Source: Takakia lepidozioides (lineage: Eukaryota > Streptophyta > Takakiopsida > Takakiales > Takakiaceae). From it: a DNA stretch of 64,000 nucleotides. Positions 41,026 to 50,505 of this stretch are shown here, one piece after another. The notes under the pieces are model-generated. The model saw only the letters and a program-made list of their open reading frames with translations. It was not told the origin of the DNA and made no database searches. The DNA lies in assembly GCA_030704615.1 (NCBI GenBank), contig CM060733.1:76238907-76302906 (forward strand), given 5' to 3'. The stretch's first letter is position 1. Each line of letters begins with the position of its first letter. Both the position numbers and the translations under genes were made by a program.

Positions 41026-42657
41026 CGGAAATACGGCGCCGCATTTCCGTTTTGCTTCTTGGTCATGCTCCAAAGCGACGGAAATGCGGCACCGAGTTTC
41101 CGTCCGGGGGAAACCTTTATACTCTCCAGAACGGAAATGCGGTAACGCATTTCCATCCAGCAAGCACGGTATGTGAAGGTGGAACGGAAATGCGGTACCG
41201 CGTTTCCGTTCTGATTGAGAATTATGAACAACGGGAACAGAAATGCGGCACCGCATTTCCGTCCGAGTCGCACTTTTCCGACATTCCAGAACGGAAATGC
41301 GGCGCCGCATTTCCATTTTGTATCTGATGCATGGAGCTGAGGGATAGAAATGTTGCAGCACATTTCCGTCCTTAAAAGACATTCATACTCTCCATAACGG
41401 AAATGCGGTACCACATTTCCATCCACCAAGCATGGTATGTGAAGGTGGAACGGAAATGCGGTACCGCATTTCCGTTCTGATTGAGAATTATGAACAACGG
41501 GAACAGAAATGCGGCACCGCATTTCCGTTCTGATTGAGAATTATGAACAACGGGAACAGAAATGCGGCACTGCATTTCTGTCCGAGTCGCACTTTCTGAC
41601 ATTCCAGAACGGAAATGCGGCGCCGCATTTCCATTTTGTATCTGATGCATGGAGCCGAGTGCGATTCCGACAGCTTCATACAGCGCAATTCCGACCGCTT
41701 GAGACATTCATACTATCCAGAACGGAAATGCGGTACTGCATTTCCGTTCTGACTGAAAATCGTGAACCATCGGAACTGAAATGCGGCAGCGTATTTCCAT
41801 CCGAGTCGCACCTCCCAACATTCCAGAACGGAAATGCGGCACCGCATTTCCGTTCTGATGAAATATCCTGAAACATCGGAACTGAAATGCGGGCGGTACC
41901 GCATTTCCGTCGGAGTCGCACCTTCCGACATTCCAAAACGGAAATGCGGCGCCGCATTTCCGTTTTGTATGTGAGGCATGGAGTTGTGGAACGAAAATGC
42001 GGCACAACATTTCCGCCAGCGTCAGACGTTAATACTCTACAGAACGGAAATGCGGTACCGCATTTTCGTTCTGACTGAAAATCGTGCGCAAGGGGAACAG
42101 AAATGCGGCACCGCATTTCCGTCCGAGTCGCACCTTCCGACATTCTAGAACGGAAATGCGGCGCCGCATTTCCGTTTTGTATATGGGGCCTGGAGCTGTG
42201 CTACGGAAATGTGTTGCCGCATTTCCATCCATGTGAGACCTTCAAACTTTCCAGACCGGAAATGCGGCACCGCATTTCTGTCCAGGTGAGACCTCTATAC
42301 TTTCCCGAACGGAAATGTGGCACGGTATTTCCATTCATCAACTAACGTATGTGAAGGGGGAACGGAAATGCGGTGCCGCATTTCCATTCACATTGAAAAT
42401 CTTGAACCACGGGAACTGAAATGTTGTGCCTCATTCCCGTCCGAATCGCACCTTTCGACATTCCAGAACGGAAATGCGGCGCCGCATTTCCCTTTTGAAT
42501 CTCATACATGGAGCTGTGGGACGGAAATGCGGCACCGTATTTCGTTCAACAACTAAGGTATGTGAAGGTGGAACGGAAATGCGGTGCTGCATTTTCTTCC
42601 AACAAGTACGGATGTGTAGCTTCGTGATGGTACTTAACGGAAATGCGGCGCCGCATT
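41026..42657. repeat. Array of about 30 perfect 24-bp palindromes
   Basis: The core CGGAAATGCGGCGCCGCATTTCCG and close variants recur about every 50-56 bp (41026, 41078, 41128, 41184 ... 42575, 42638). The middle six bases vary among GGCGCC, GGTACC, GGCACC and GGTGCC. Spacers are 26-32 bp, of a few related types (GAGTCGCACCTTCCGACATTCCAGAA; GACTGAAAATCGTGAACCA). A few units have one damaged arm. Only a handful of the frames here are long, and they are translations of the repeat. Confidence 0.93.
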
Positions 42658-43009
42658 CGCATTTTCGCTCCAACTCAGCAGACGCTTGGACGGAAATGCC
42701 TTGAAATGTGAACACGTGGAGCAACGGAATTGCTGCACATGTCGGCACTCTATCTGACTGAAGGGGCATGAGGCGGCGCGGCCTGACCGTTGGATAATGA
42801 TGTTTGTTTTTCGGACGGCAGGCGTACCCTGAACGATTCGAATTTCGTAATGACGCAAAGTCCACGAGGAGACACTTTCGTCCAACCCTTTCGAACCCAA
42901 GTGGTGCATCACCGCCGTTTCATCTACTTTTGTCGTGTCTCCTCAGTCACCCCTCTCGCGCCCTTTCCATCTGCACTCTTTGCCCCTTTTCCCTCTCTCT
43001 GTTCTTCTT
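42658..43009 (+). other. 5' flank of gene 2
   Basis: About 350 bp between the palindrome array and gene 2's first ATG. Pyrimidine-rich stretch just before the ATG (CCCTTTTCCCTCTCTCTG). No clear TATA box. Possible promoter/5' UTR. Confidence 0.4.
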
Positions 43010-44005
43010 ATGCTCGAACCTGAGAGGGGGGGAGTTCGTGCACCAGACAGGAGACCTCGTCGCAAGCTCCGGAAATTATACTTCGGACGTAGGCCAATGC
43101 CGAAGGGGAGGAAGCAGATGCGTCTACAGGAGGAGATTGCCATCTCCGAGTAGCAGGCCACTCAGGCAACCCAGCCACCAGTGAGAGCTCCATGCGATCG
43201 GGCTGCGCGCAGCTGATCGAGCACCGAACCCCCCATTTTGCTTCTGTAATTCTTAGACTGAATGCTAGGAGACTTGAATGCAGAACATGTTTGCATGCCT
43301 AACAGGAAAGGTGGACGTGCTGGAGGGATCGCAGGAATCCGAAGAGCCGCAGGAAGAGTCCGAGGAGCTAGCTGCAGCACGTACACCCACCCGATCCCCG
43401 AGCGCGGGTATTCCTGCCGGGCCTAGCCCTGTGCGATTCAAAGACGCGGCTTTGAAGGGCAAGTTCAAAGCCCCAGAGATCGACTCGCGTTCTTCGGTCA
43501 TGGAGAATCGCCAGCAGGGGTCGGGCCCTTCTCCAGCAAAGTCGAAGAAGAAGCAGCCCGTCCCTCTACTGGCTTCTGAACCGGCTCAGGCCGATTCACC
43601 CCCCCCCAACGCGAATGAAGCAGCAGGGTAAAAGACAGATTCAATTGCAGCAGACACCTTCACCTGCAAGGATGAGGAAGCAGAAGGCAATCAGGGCAAC
43701 GGCCGAACAATCTCCCGCAAAACGCTTCCACGAGCTGAAGCTCAGTTCCTGGAGGATTTCCCGCCTGCAGATGTTGGGGCCGACTCTGCTGCAGCGAAGG
43801 CAATGGGATCGACCGTTGATCTCGATTTGGTACCGGAGGAGGGTGCTGCCGCTCAACGTTCGCAGCAAGACCTCACCCCTGATGAGCAAGCAGGCCCGGA
43901 GGAGGCCTCTGCAATGGCAGAATTGCCCGCAGACAGGCCCCAGAGTGCAGCTCCAGTTGAGGATGCTCCAGCTGCTCAGCCACTACCGGCACCTACAAAC
44001 ATGTC

Positions 44006-44535
44006 TCCGGAGGATTTCAAAGTGCAGCGGATAAAATGTTGGAGGAGACACACAGTAGCATTGGCAGAGTTCTGGGCAGCAGGGTATTCCAGCGGACTCT
44101 TCGAATCCCACTCTGTCGCATGGTCTCCCTTCCCATCGTCAGGCAGGCCCTTCCCGGAGATGTGGATAAGCTCAAGTTCGCATTTCGAGAAGGGTACCGT
44201 CTGGGATCGGCAGCGTTTTACGTTCCATTGAGAATGAGGACGGCGAAACTCGTGGACCCACTGCCGATGAATTGTCAACGTGGGATACCCACTGGCACAC
44301 TCGCAACAACGAATTCGAGGCGACGCTGAAGGGTGATCCAGACTTCGGCCATATGTCTGGTAAAATGTTCTTTGTGTGGGACGGGAATCACCGACTTCTC
44401 GCCTGGTGGGAGTACATCAAGCAGAACCATGCCAAGCACATTGGCTGGCATTACATGGTGGAGTGTGTCATCCTGAAGGTGAAGGCGGCAGACTCCTCCC
44501 TGCTCAAGAATGCCATGGCGGACCTCAACTCATAA
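44006..44535 (+). pseudogene. Gene 2 ParB/Srx-like domain
   Basis: GGFQSAADKMLEETHSSIGR, RIPLCRMVSLPIVRQ, FREGYRLGSAAFYVP, then after a one-base shift STWDTHWHTRNNEFEATLKG and GKMFFVWDGNHRLLAWWEYI. Same order as gene 1. The G-(K/N)M-F-(H/F)-V-W-D-G-N-H-R-L-L-A-W segment is the best-conserved stretch between the paralogues and resembles the DGxHR motif of ParB/Srx folds, which argues that it is the functional site. Confidence 0.55.
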
Positions 44536-44643
44536 GATAGTCATACCCTCCCTAGCACGTTCGAAATGCGGTGCCGCATTTCGGTTTCCATTCTGGTTTG
44601 TTTCCGTGCTTCCGTGTACTGAACTGGAGAGTGTGCCTTGCAG
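44536..44643 (+). other. Gene 2 intron with a solitary palindrome
   Basis: CGAAATGCGGTGCCGCATTTCG lies at about 44569-44590. The donor is weak: gene 1's AACAG|GTTGG corresponds to a sequence with no good GT. The acceptor is CCTTGCAG. Confidence 0.6.
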
Positions 44644-45719
44644 GGTCACTGAGAATGCGTACGTGCATACCCACATGGCACATATGCTGTACAGGGTGAG
44701 GAAAACTGGTCTCACTGATCCGCAGATGTTTGCGGAAATGCTGGAGCCCGAGCTCATTCAGAAAGCCGTTGCAAAAACAGACCGGACATGGTATCGTCTC
44801 ACTATGGATGGAATGGTGGAGGTGATATACAAAGTAAGTCGTCCTCCAATTTCCCTCTGCTCATCCTTCCCCAATTTCCAGTAATGTTTCCACATGAATC
44901 GAATGTAACGCTTCTGCATGTTTTTGTTGGCAGTCAAACATCAAGCTGGATTTGGCCCATGCCAAACGCTTCTTCATGGAAAGTGAGGGGCAGGTCAAAA
45001 CGTTGCAGTCATTGACTGAGCACTTGAAGGAAGCCGGTGTCAAGTCCAGAACCAAATACAAGTCAAAGCTTGTGAAGCTGGTGGCAATTGCAGATCCGGC
45101 ACTTGGACAGGACTTCATCCCCGAGATTGCAAAACACTATTCTCGGGCCATGCAGCCGACCATGCAATTGGAGAAACTGCATCACCTCTCAACGGCATGT
45201 GTGGAGGCGAAAGAGAAGGTGAGGTTTCAATGCACTGAAGTTCCTTCCTAGCAATAGCCACTCTCTTCCAGCTCCTGACATTGGATCGGAAATGGCAGAC
45301 ACGGTGGCTGTCGATCTGGAATGCATCTGAGAGCATAAGGACAATGTGGTCTTTTCCACTGGAAGTTTCCGACCCTGCAGTGGATGTGTGGCTCAACCGT
45401 ATGACTTGGTGGTTCCAGGTAATTCAAGGTACTTCCCCAGATTTGCTTTTCTGAAATGAATTCCCTGAACTGCTACGTGACAATGCATTTGGGAATCGCA
45501 GGTAATGTCGAATGCGAAGGAGCAAGTCGTAATGCACACAAATTCGTTCGGCTTGTACGTCAAATGGGATGGAACACAGACATTGGAAGACTACGTGACA
45601 CGTTTCAGATGTGCGTACAAGGACAACCTTTTCGCCAGAGAGCTACAGACAGCAAGAAGGAGCGTGGAGTTTACACATCAGGAGGGAGCGGGGAAAGCTG
45701 CAATGCGAATTGTTTACAG
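44644..45719 (+). pseudogene. Gene 2 middle exons (helical region)
   Basis: Exons 44644-44833 (HMLYRVRKTGLTD...VEVIYK), 44934-45218 (SNIKLDLAHAKRFFMESEG...VEAKEK), 45272-45418 (RWLSIWNASESIRTM...TWWFQ) and 45502-45719 (EDYVTRFRCAYKDNLFAREL...MRIVYR), all with GT-AG borders. Gene 2 has one intron (45219-45271) absent from gene 1. Mostly helical; no known domain. Open throughout these four exons. Confidence 0.75.
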
Positions 45720-45865
45720 GTGAAGCACAGCTGCCCTTGTATGCGAAGCCTGGTTACGAGTTTTGTCTCGGAAATGCGGCACCGCATTCGCATTTTATGT
45801 TTTCGGTGGCACTCTGCGAGTAGGTTGGTCTCAACTTTTGCTCACGCATGCTGACTGCCTTGCAG
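45720..45865 (+). other. Gene 2 intron with a solitary half-degraded palindrome
   Basis: CGGAAATGCGGCACCGCATTCGCATTTT begins near 45769; the left arm is intact and the right arm carries an inserted segment. Borders are CAG|GTGAAG and TTGCAG|GTATATG. Confidence 0.65.
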
Positions 45866-46985
45866 GTATATGAAATACGTGCTCCTTCAGACAGGGGCCC
45901 TGGCTCAAGAGCCCCCGTTCTTCATGGCTTGGACCGTGGCGGGCCCAAGCTGTGTCTACACACCCGAGATGCAGAAACAATGGCATCCCGCGCATCTCGT
46001 TGGATGCCCGTGGTACCTGGACATGTCTGGCGGTATTGTTGACGAGTCTTAGAAAGATCTGCATGCCTTGGCAGAAGAGAAGAGAAAGGAAAGACGTGTC
46101 CCTGCTGGGCCAAAGTCGGCAAAGGAATCTGCTGCTCTGGAAGAATCCAGAAAGGCAGCTGAGATGGCACAAAAGACGGTGGATGCAGCTGCGCAGGCCC
46201 AACAGAAGGGGTCGAAGAAGAGGACTCGCCAGCAAGGAGCAGCTGTTGTGACACCCGCCAAAACGAAGAAGCAGAAACAGCCTGTTCAGGAAGAGGGTGA
46301 GGAAGAGGACTCCGATGGAGACTTTGCAACCAGCCCACCCCCCCAAACGCAGGCTGCCTCCCCTGTGCCCACCGTTGTCACGAGAGGCACGAGAACTGGC
46401 TCGGCAAAGAAGGCACTCTTCAACCCCCCAGGGGGGCACCCTTTCGAGCCGGTGGAAATGAAGAGGCCGAAAGTGGCTCCCGAAACAGTAGTCCAGTGTG
46501 TAAATGAGAGTTTCTTGGCGGCTTTGGATGGACGGGCAGCCAAGTTGGCATACATGAAGACCATGGAGGGTCTGAAGGGCAGAGCACTGAAGAAGGCGAC
46601 TGCCAAAGAGCCTTCCGACACCCCAGGATTTCAGAATATGGTCTCGTTCTTTGAGAGGGTGTGTGCAGAAAAGGATTGTAGGAGGGGCGGAAATGCCACC
46701 GAGTGGTCTTGCGATATGATCATCTTGGATATTCCGGACGGAGAGCCTGTGGAAGGACTGCAAGCTTTGCCATCTTGGAACAGGTACTCGGAGGACTTTT
46801 GGAAGAAAGGATTCGGGCTTGCCCGCATGGTGTTGGACGACAGAGGCTGTGTGGTTGTCCTGGCGAGCAGAGGAAAAAACACTCAGACAGGAATTGCGAA
46901 GTGGACCCGCAAGAGCGCCGTCCCGATTCTGAAAAAGAAGTGGACGTGCATCAACACACTGGGCCTTCGGTCGGAAGGGAAGAAG
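45866..46985 (+). pseudogene. Gene 2 linker and methyltransferase-like exon
   Basis: Starts YMKYVLLQTGALAQEPPFFM; CPWYLDM matches gene 1. After the lone TAG at 46050 the same frame continues as a Lys/Glu/Ala-rich, probably nuclear linker (KRTRQQGAAVVTPAKTKKQK), then VVQCVNESFLAALDGRAAKL and the methyltransferase-like core: CDMIILDIPDGEP (motif IV place), SWNRYSEDFWKKGFGLARMV, LDDRGCVVVLASRG. It ends SEGKK at a GTGATT donor. In beta-class enzymes motif IV comes before motif I, as here. Confidence 0.65.
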
Positions 46986-47081
46986 GTGATTACGACACTG
47001 GCACTCGTCCATTCATTTGCTTGGGTGTTTTCAAATGCGGTGCCGCATTCGGTTTCTAATCGTTCCCCCCTGTGTATGCAG
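46986..47081 (+). other. Gene 2 intron with a solitary palindrome
   Basis: CAAATGCGGTGCCGCATTCGG at about 47033-47053, again the AAATGCGGYRCCGCAT core. Borders AAG|GTGATT and ATGCAG|ACGAAG. Confidence 0.65.
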
Positions 47082-47343
47082 ACGAAGCAGTTCGATGCAT
47101 ACTGCTTTGTGAAGGAGAACTCCACCTTTGCTTTCCGGAAGGAGGGAGGAAAGGTTGACCCGAACTGCGACCCCTCGATTACGACGTTCTGTTCAACAAC
47201 GTTCCCAAGGAACTTCTCCCTCATAGCCTCACTTCAACGGAACCCCTGCGGTACTCACGGACTCGGAGCCCTGCCTTCATTCAGACAATTATGGAGACAT
47301 GCACAGACGTGGAGGGCACAGTGCTCCACCTCATCTGTGGGAT
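47082..47343 (+). pseudogene. Gene 2 exon with motif X/I region
   Basis: TKQFDAYCFVKENSTFAF, then after a one-base shift near 47175 YDVLFNNVPKELLPHSLTST, EPLRYSRTRSPAFIQTIMET and GTVLHLICGIG. The run RTRSP..I..I......GTVLHLICGIG matches the KP..L......G..VLDPFxGSG block of beta-class N4/N6 methyltransferases, which binds AdoMet. An intron begins inside the glycine loop. Confidence 0.6.
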
Positions 47344-47460
47344 AGGTATGCAGAATCTTGATCTATGCTGTTCTGCAAATTCTCGTTAGGATGTAGTTTG
47401 CAACATCTGAAGCGCCATGTGGTATTGGGTGGATGGCATTGTAACAGGTGCCTCAATGTA

Positions 47461-47647
47461 GGCTGGGCGGTTTTCCGACCGGCACCTCTTTGCCTACGAG
47501 GAGGATTCATCCGTGTGGGGATCCCATCTGGAAGGGCTGCAACGGAATGTTAAGGCTCCCGACAGAGCGGAAGTCTCCTCGGATTCGTCGGAGTCCGAGG
47601 AAGACACAGTGGACATTGATGCGGAGGAGAACCCGGAATACGAGTGA
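47461..47647 (+). pseudogene. Gene 2 last exon, end of methyltransferase-like domain and acidic tail
   Basis: AGRFSDRHLFAYEEDSSVWG continues the glycine loop and gives an acidic motif II (AYEED), where AdoMet ribose would bind. Then RNVKAPDRAEVSSDSSESEE and a stop at 47645-47647. The join to the previous exon is one base out of phase. The very acidic C-terminus is typical of nuclear proteins. Confidence 0.6.
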
Positions 47648-47699
47648 GTGCAAACATTGTAAGTTTGCAAAGCCTTCTGGGTCATTTATGTCAAACGAA

Positions 47700-47868
47700 T
47701 TTCCCGACTGTGGTTCTCATGTGAGCAGCGTGCAGAGTTGTTCAAGAGAGTCATGCCCATGGCTTTCGAGAACCTTGCCATTGCACAACACCGTGATACG
47801 TTGAGGTATGCTACCATACGTGGTGGGGGCTATCGTCCTGGGGTTCGGAGGCGCAGCTGTAAAAGTGG
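47700..47868 (+). pseudogene. Gypsy integrase tail fragment, opposite strand
   Basis: Plus-strand CEQRAELFK-like and AQHRDTLRYATIRGGG segment, nearly identical to the minus-strand integrase tail at 39430-39600. It abuts the minus-strand protease fragment at about 47870, so orientation flips there. Confidence 0.75.
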
Positions 47869-47869
47869 C

Positions 47870-48459
47870 TAGTGTTGGCATCTTGCCCCGCTGGGCAGCC
47901 GCAATACCCCTATGAATGTCACAGGGAGCTGTGCACGGCGACCATCCCCTGACTGCCATCCAGGCCTGTAGGATGCTGACTCTTTCCAGAAGTCCATGGT
48001 GAAGCCCATGGGATATAACACTGCCCCACCAACGAGGACATCGTAAGAGACCGCTTCTGTCACAATGGCCTTGGCTCGCATCACTGAGCCATCTACAGGA
48101 TGATCCGGCTGCAGTCTAATGGCCAACTGATGCCGTGTCATGCCCCGAGCCTACTCTGATCCTCCCAAAGATGTCTGTATCTGGAAAGGACAAGGCTCCA
48201 TATCCGCCTCCATGAGGCCCAAACCTGCGATAGCAGCTCTGCCCAACATCAGTGGCTGAGCTCCCGAGTCCAACAAGACCCGAAGTGGCCGGTACTTCTT
48301 GCCTGCCGGTCCACTCAAAGTGAAAATGCCTCCCTGGTTGTCTAACAAGACAACTGCAGGTGTCACCATGGCGGGCTCAAAGGCTGGCCTAGCTGGCAGC
48401 TCCGTCAATCTGGCAGCTGCAGCTTGCCATGGCGCAGCCGTGGCAGTCTTGACCCTCAA
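47870..48459 (-). pseudogene. Gypsy protease fragment (PHD-type family)
   Basis: Minus-strand RPLRVLLDSGAQPLMLGRAA with DSGA active site (48151-48459), then SYDVLVGGAVLYPMGFTMDF and WKESASYRPGWQ (47869-48141). Aspartic protease of a Ty3/gypsy element; RT, which should follow, is missing. Confidence 0.8.
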
Positions 48460-48471
48460 ATCCGAGGATCC

Positions 48472-49407
48472 CTATTCCATTACACCTTCCACTAACTCCG
48501 TAGAAGATGAAGTGACCTCCCCACTCTCACAGAGTGTTGCTGCTAGTCTGAACACTGCAGGTGGTCTTACCCCCGGCGTCGCAATCATGGTTGCCGAGAA
48601 CAGTGGGGCTTGACACACAGAGGTGGCTGCCCCCAATAACACACCGGCTGCACTAGTCTTGGTAGCAGGTGTCAGTGCTGCACGTGTAGCTTTCCCCAAT
48701 GGCATAGAAACCTCCGCCTCGGTAACAGTCGGGCGAGAGCTAGGTGCCATGGATGGCGTTGACACTGTCTCCGCCAAGGTGAATGACTGAGGCAGCCTCG
48801 CTTGACGGCTTGCCTCCCCACGTTGTGGATCCAACTCCACCTCTGCACCTCGTGGCTCAGGAACTCGTGCTGCTCCTCGAGTCACGACTGCGGCAGACTC
48901 CACCTGCTCTAGTGGTAGTGCTGCTCCGCACATGAATCCCATGCCTCCCATATCTCCTCCCTCAGGAGCAGGAGGTGGACCATCCCGCCTAGGAGCCGGT
49001 ACCGCCTGAGCTATAGCCATGGCAGCGAGCCTCTGCTCTAGCTGCTGAAGCCGATTGGCCATGCCTTGGTCAACACCTTGACCTCCGCGTCCTTGGCCAT
49101 GTGGAGCTTGCCCTTGGCCTGCACCTCGTGCCCGACCACCTCGTCCTCTTTGGGCTGGTCCACCTCGCCCCCGGCCACCATTATTCCCTTGGAACTGGCC
49201 TGGGCGCAACTCGGGATGCAAGTCATAACACTGGGCATCTCCATGCCCATACTTGCCGCAATGCCCACACTGCAACTGTGCAGGCTGTGCTTGTGCCGGC
49301 CTTTTGCCACTCTCTGGGCAATCTCTCTTGACATGGGGTCCTCCACATGTCCAACATATCACCCCTGGTTGCTGTTGGCCTGCAAAAGATGCCACGGGCC
49401 TCTGCAC
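48472..49407 (-). CDS. Gypsy gag, C-terminal part with zinc knuckles
   Basis: 311 residues with CWTCGGPHVKRDC and CGHCGKYGHGDAQC (both CCHC), an RGRGG/GQG tract and a Pro/Ala/Thr-rich tail. Nucleic-acid-binding part of gag. Related to the fragment at 62640-63210. Confidence 0.85.
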   Translation of the reverse strand: MQRPVASFAGQQQPGVICWTCGGPHVKRDCPESGKRPAQAQPAQLQCGHCGKYGHGDAQCYDLHPELRPGQFQGNNGGRGRGGPAQRGRGGRARGAGQGQAPHGQGRGGQGVDQGMANRLQQLEQRLAAMAIAQAVPAPRRDGPPPAPEGGDMGGMGFMCGAALPLEQVESAAVVTRGAARVPEPRGAEVELDPQRGEASRQARLPQSFTLAETVSTPSMAPSSRPTVTEAEVSMPLGKATRAALTPATKTSAAGVLLGAATSVCQAPLFSATMIATPGVRPPAVFRLAATLCESGEVTSSSTELVEGVME

Positions 49408-49601
49408 CTGAGGTCCCCTATAAGCTCCATGGAACTTGGGCTGGGCAACCTTGCCCCCCTGACCACGCTGTGGGGCAGTCCCTTGTGCCTATGGGCTGAC
49501 AGCTGTGCCCCGTGCAGGCATGTCCTTGCCAAATCCAATTGTAACAACTCGCTCCTCCACCATGTTGAGCTCAATCCGCTCAGCCAGCAGAAACACATCT
49601 G

Positions 49602-50501
49602 CTAATGTGGGTTGGGCTGCTTGTAACAGGGTTGCATCTCGCACCCTTCTCTTGAGCTCCTTGTCCAGAATTCCATACCAAAACTGGATTGCATGACCCA
49701 TTGGGTCACACTTATCAAGCGCCTGATACGAGTGTACGCCTCTTGCAGGCTCTCACTGGGTTTGCGCTGGAAGTCTTGCAAACTTCGTAGCTTCTCTGTC
49801 CGTACACCTTGGTAGTTCCTCCGCAACTCCTGGAAGAACTCTACCACTGGGTTGAATCTAGGCACATGTGTTGTAGTCGTGGCAGGAGGAGTAGTAGCAC
49901 CTTTTGAACTGGTACCACCTGCAGAAGTACCGGCACTACTTGCTCCACTACTAGTGCTGGCAGTGGGAGATATTGGTACTGATGCAGCTACTGGTCGCGT
50001 CGTGCCTCGAGTAATGGAGACGTAGTCAGGTGACCAATACATCCTCCACTCCTCAATCTCTGCTTCATGTCCTCGCCTGAACTCGTGGTAATCGTCCATA
50101 GGCGGGCCTTCCAAATGCTGGAACAGTCCCTTCCACGCCATGAATGGGGTGAATAGTTGTGGGTTGCGCATCTGCTGCAAATCACACCAGCTGTCGAACT
50201 CCTGGATAAAGTCATCCAACTCGATTGTGCCCACAGCTCCAGAGTACCTACGAGGCCCCTTGGTAGCTCCATACATCTCCTCCATGTCGTCCCACAACAA
50301 TGGCGAATGAAACTGCACACCTGTTGATGAAGCCTCCGAGTCTGTGTCTGACTCTGCACTAGTTGAGGGTGGAGATGAAGGTGGTCTGAAACGAACACCT
50401 CGTCTGGTGAACCCACTCTCACTGCTACTGCCTGTAGCCGTACTCCCCTCAGAACCCCTGGGTAACTCCGTGATGACACTCACAATGTGCACCTCCCCCA
50501 C
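49602..50501 (-). CDS. Gypsy gag, N-terminal and capsid part
   Basis: 299 residues. Ser-rich start, DDFIQEFDSWCDLQQMRNPQ and FTPFMAWKGLFQHLEGPP in the capsid-like domain, then Ser/Thr-rich linker and VEFFQELRRNYQGVRTEKLR, FQRKPSESLQEAYTRIRRLI, typical of gypsy gag. Shifted relative to the next block near 49700. Confidence 0.8.
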   Translation of the reverse strand: MGEVHIVSVITELPRGSEGSTATGSSSESGFTRRGVRFRPPSSPPSTSAESDTDSEASSTGVQFHSPLLWDDMEEMYGATKGPRRYSGAVGTIELDDFIQEFDSWCDLQQMRNPQLFTPFMAWKGLFQHLEGPPMDDYHEFRRGHEAEIEEWRMYWSPDYVSITRGTTRPVAASVPISPTASTSSGASSAGTSAGGTSSKGATTPPATTTTHVPRFNPVVEFFQELRRNYQGVRTEKLRSLQDFQRKPSESLQEAYTRIRRLISVTQWVMQSSFGMEFWTRSSREGCEMQPCYKQPNPH

Positions 50502-50505
50502 GTGA

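Larger units (their letters stand above)
43010..47647 (+). pseudogene. Gene 2: ParB-like plus methyltransferase-like protein, about ten exons
   Basis: Paralogue of gene 1. Coding blocks: 43010-43153 (basic N-terminus), 43304-44535 (acidic region and ParB-like domain), 44644-44833, 44934-45218, 45272-45418, 45502-45719, 45866-46985, 47082-47343 and 47461-47647. Most junctions are GT-AG and agree with gene 1. Defects: TAA at 43629, TAG at 46050 (frames open on both sides) and single-base shifts near 44000, 44255, 47175 and at the last junction. I call it a pseudogene, but so many lone indels beside well-kept domains could also be assembly error. Confidence 0.65.

Noticed and set aside
40888-42865. 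Several 80-180-residue frames across the palindrome array
   Set aside because: They repeat GNAVPHFRS-like peptides that come directly from the palindromes on both strands.
45831-47012. 393-residue minus-strand frame
   Set aside because: Antisense shadow of the gene 2 methyltransferase-like exon; His/Leu/Ser-rich with no domain, while the plus strand has a paralogue and splice sites.
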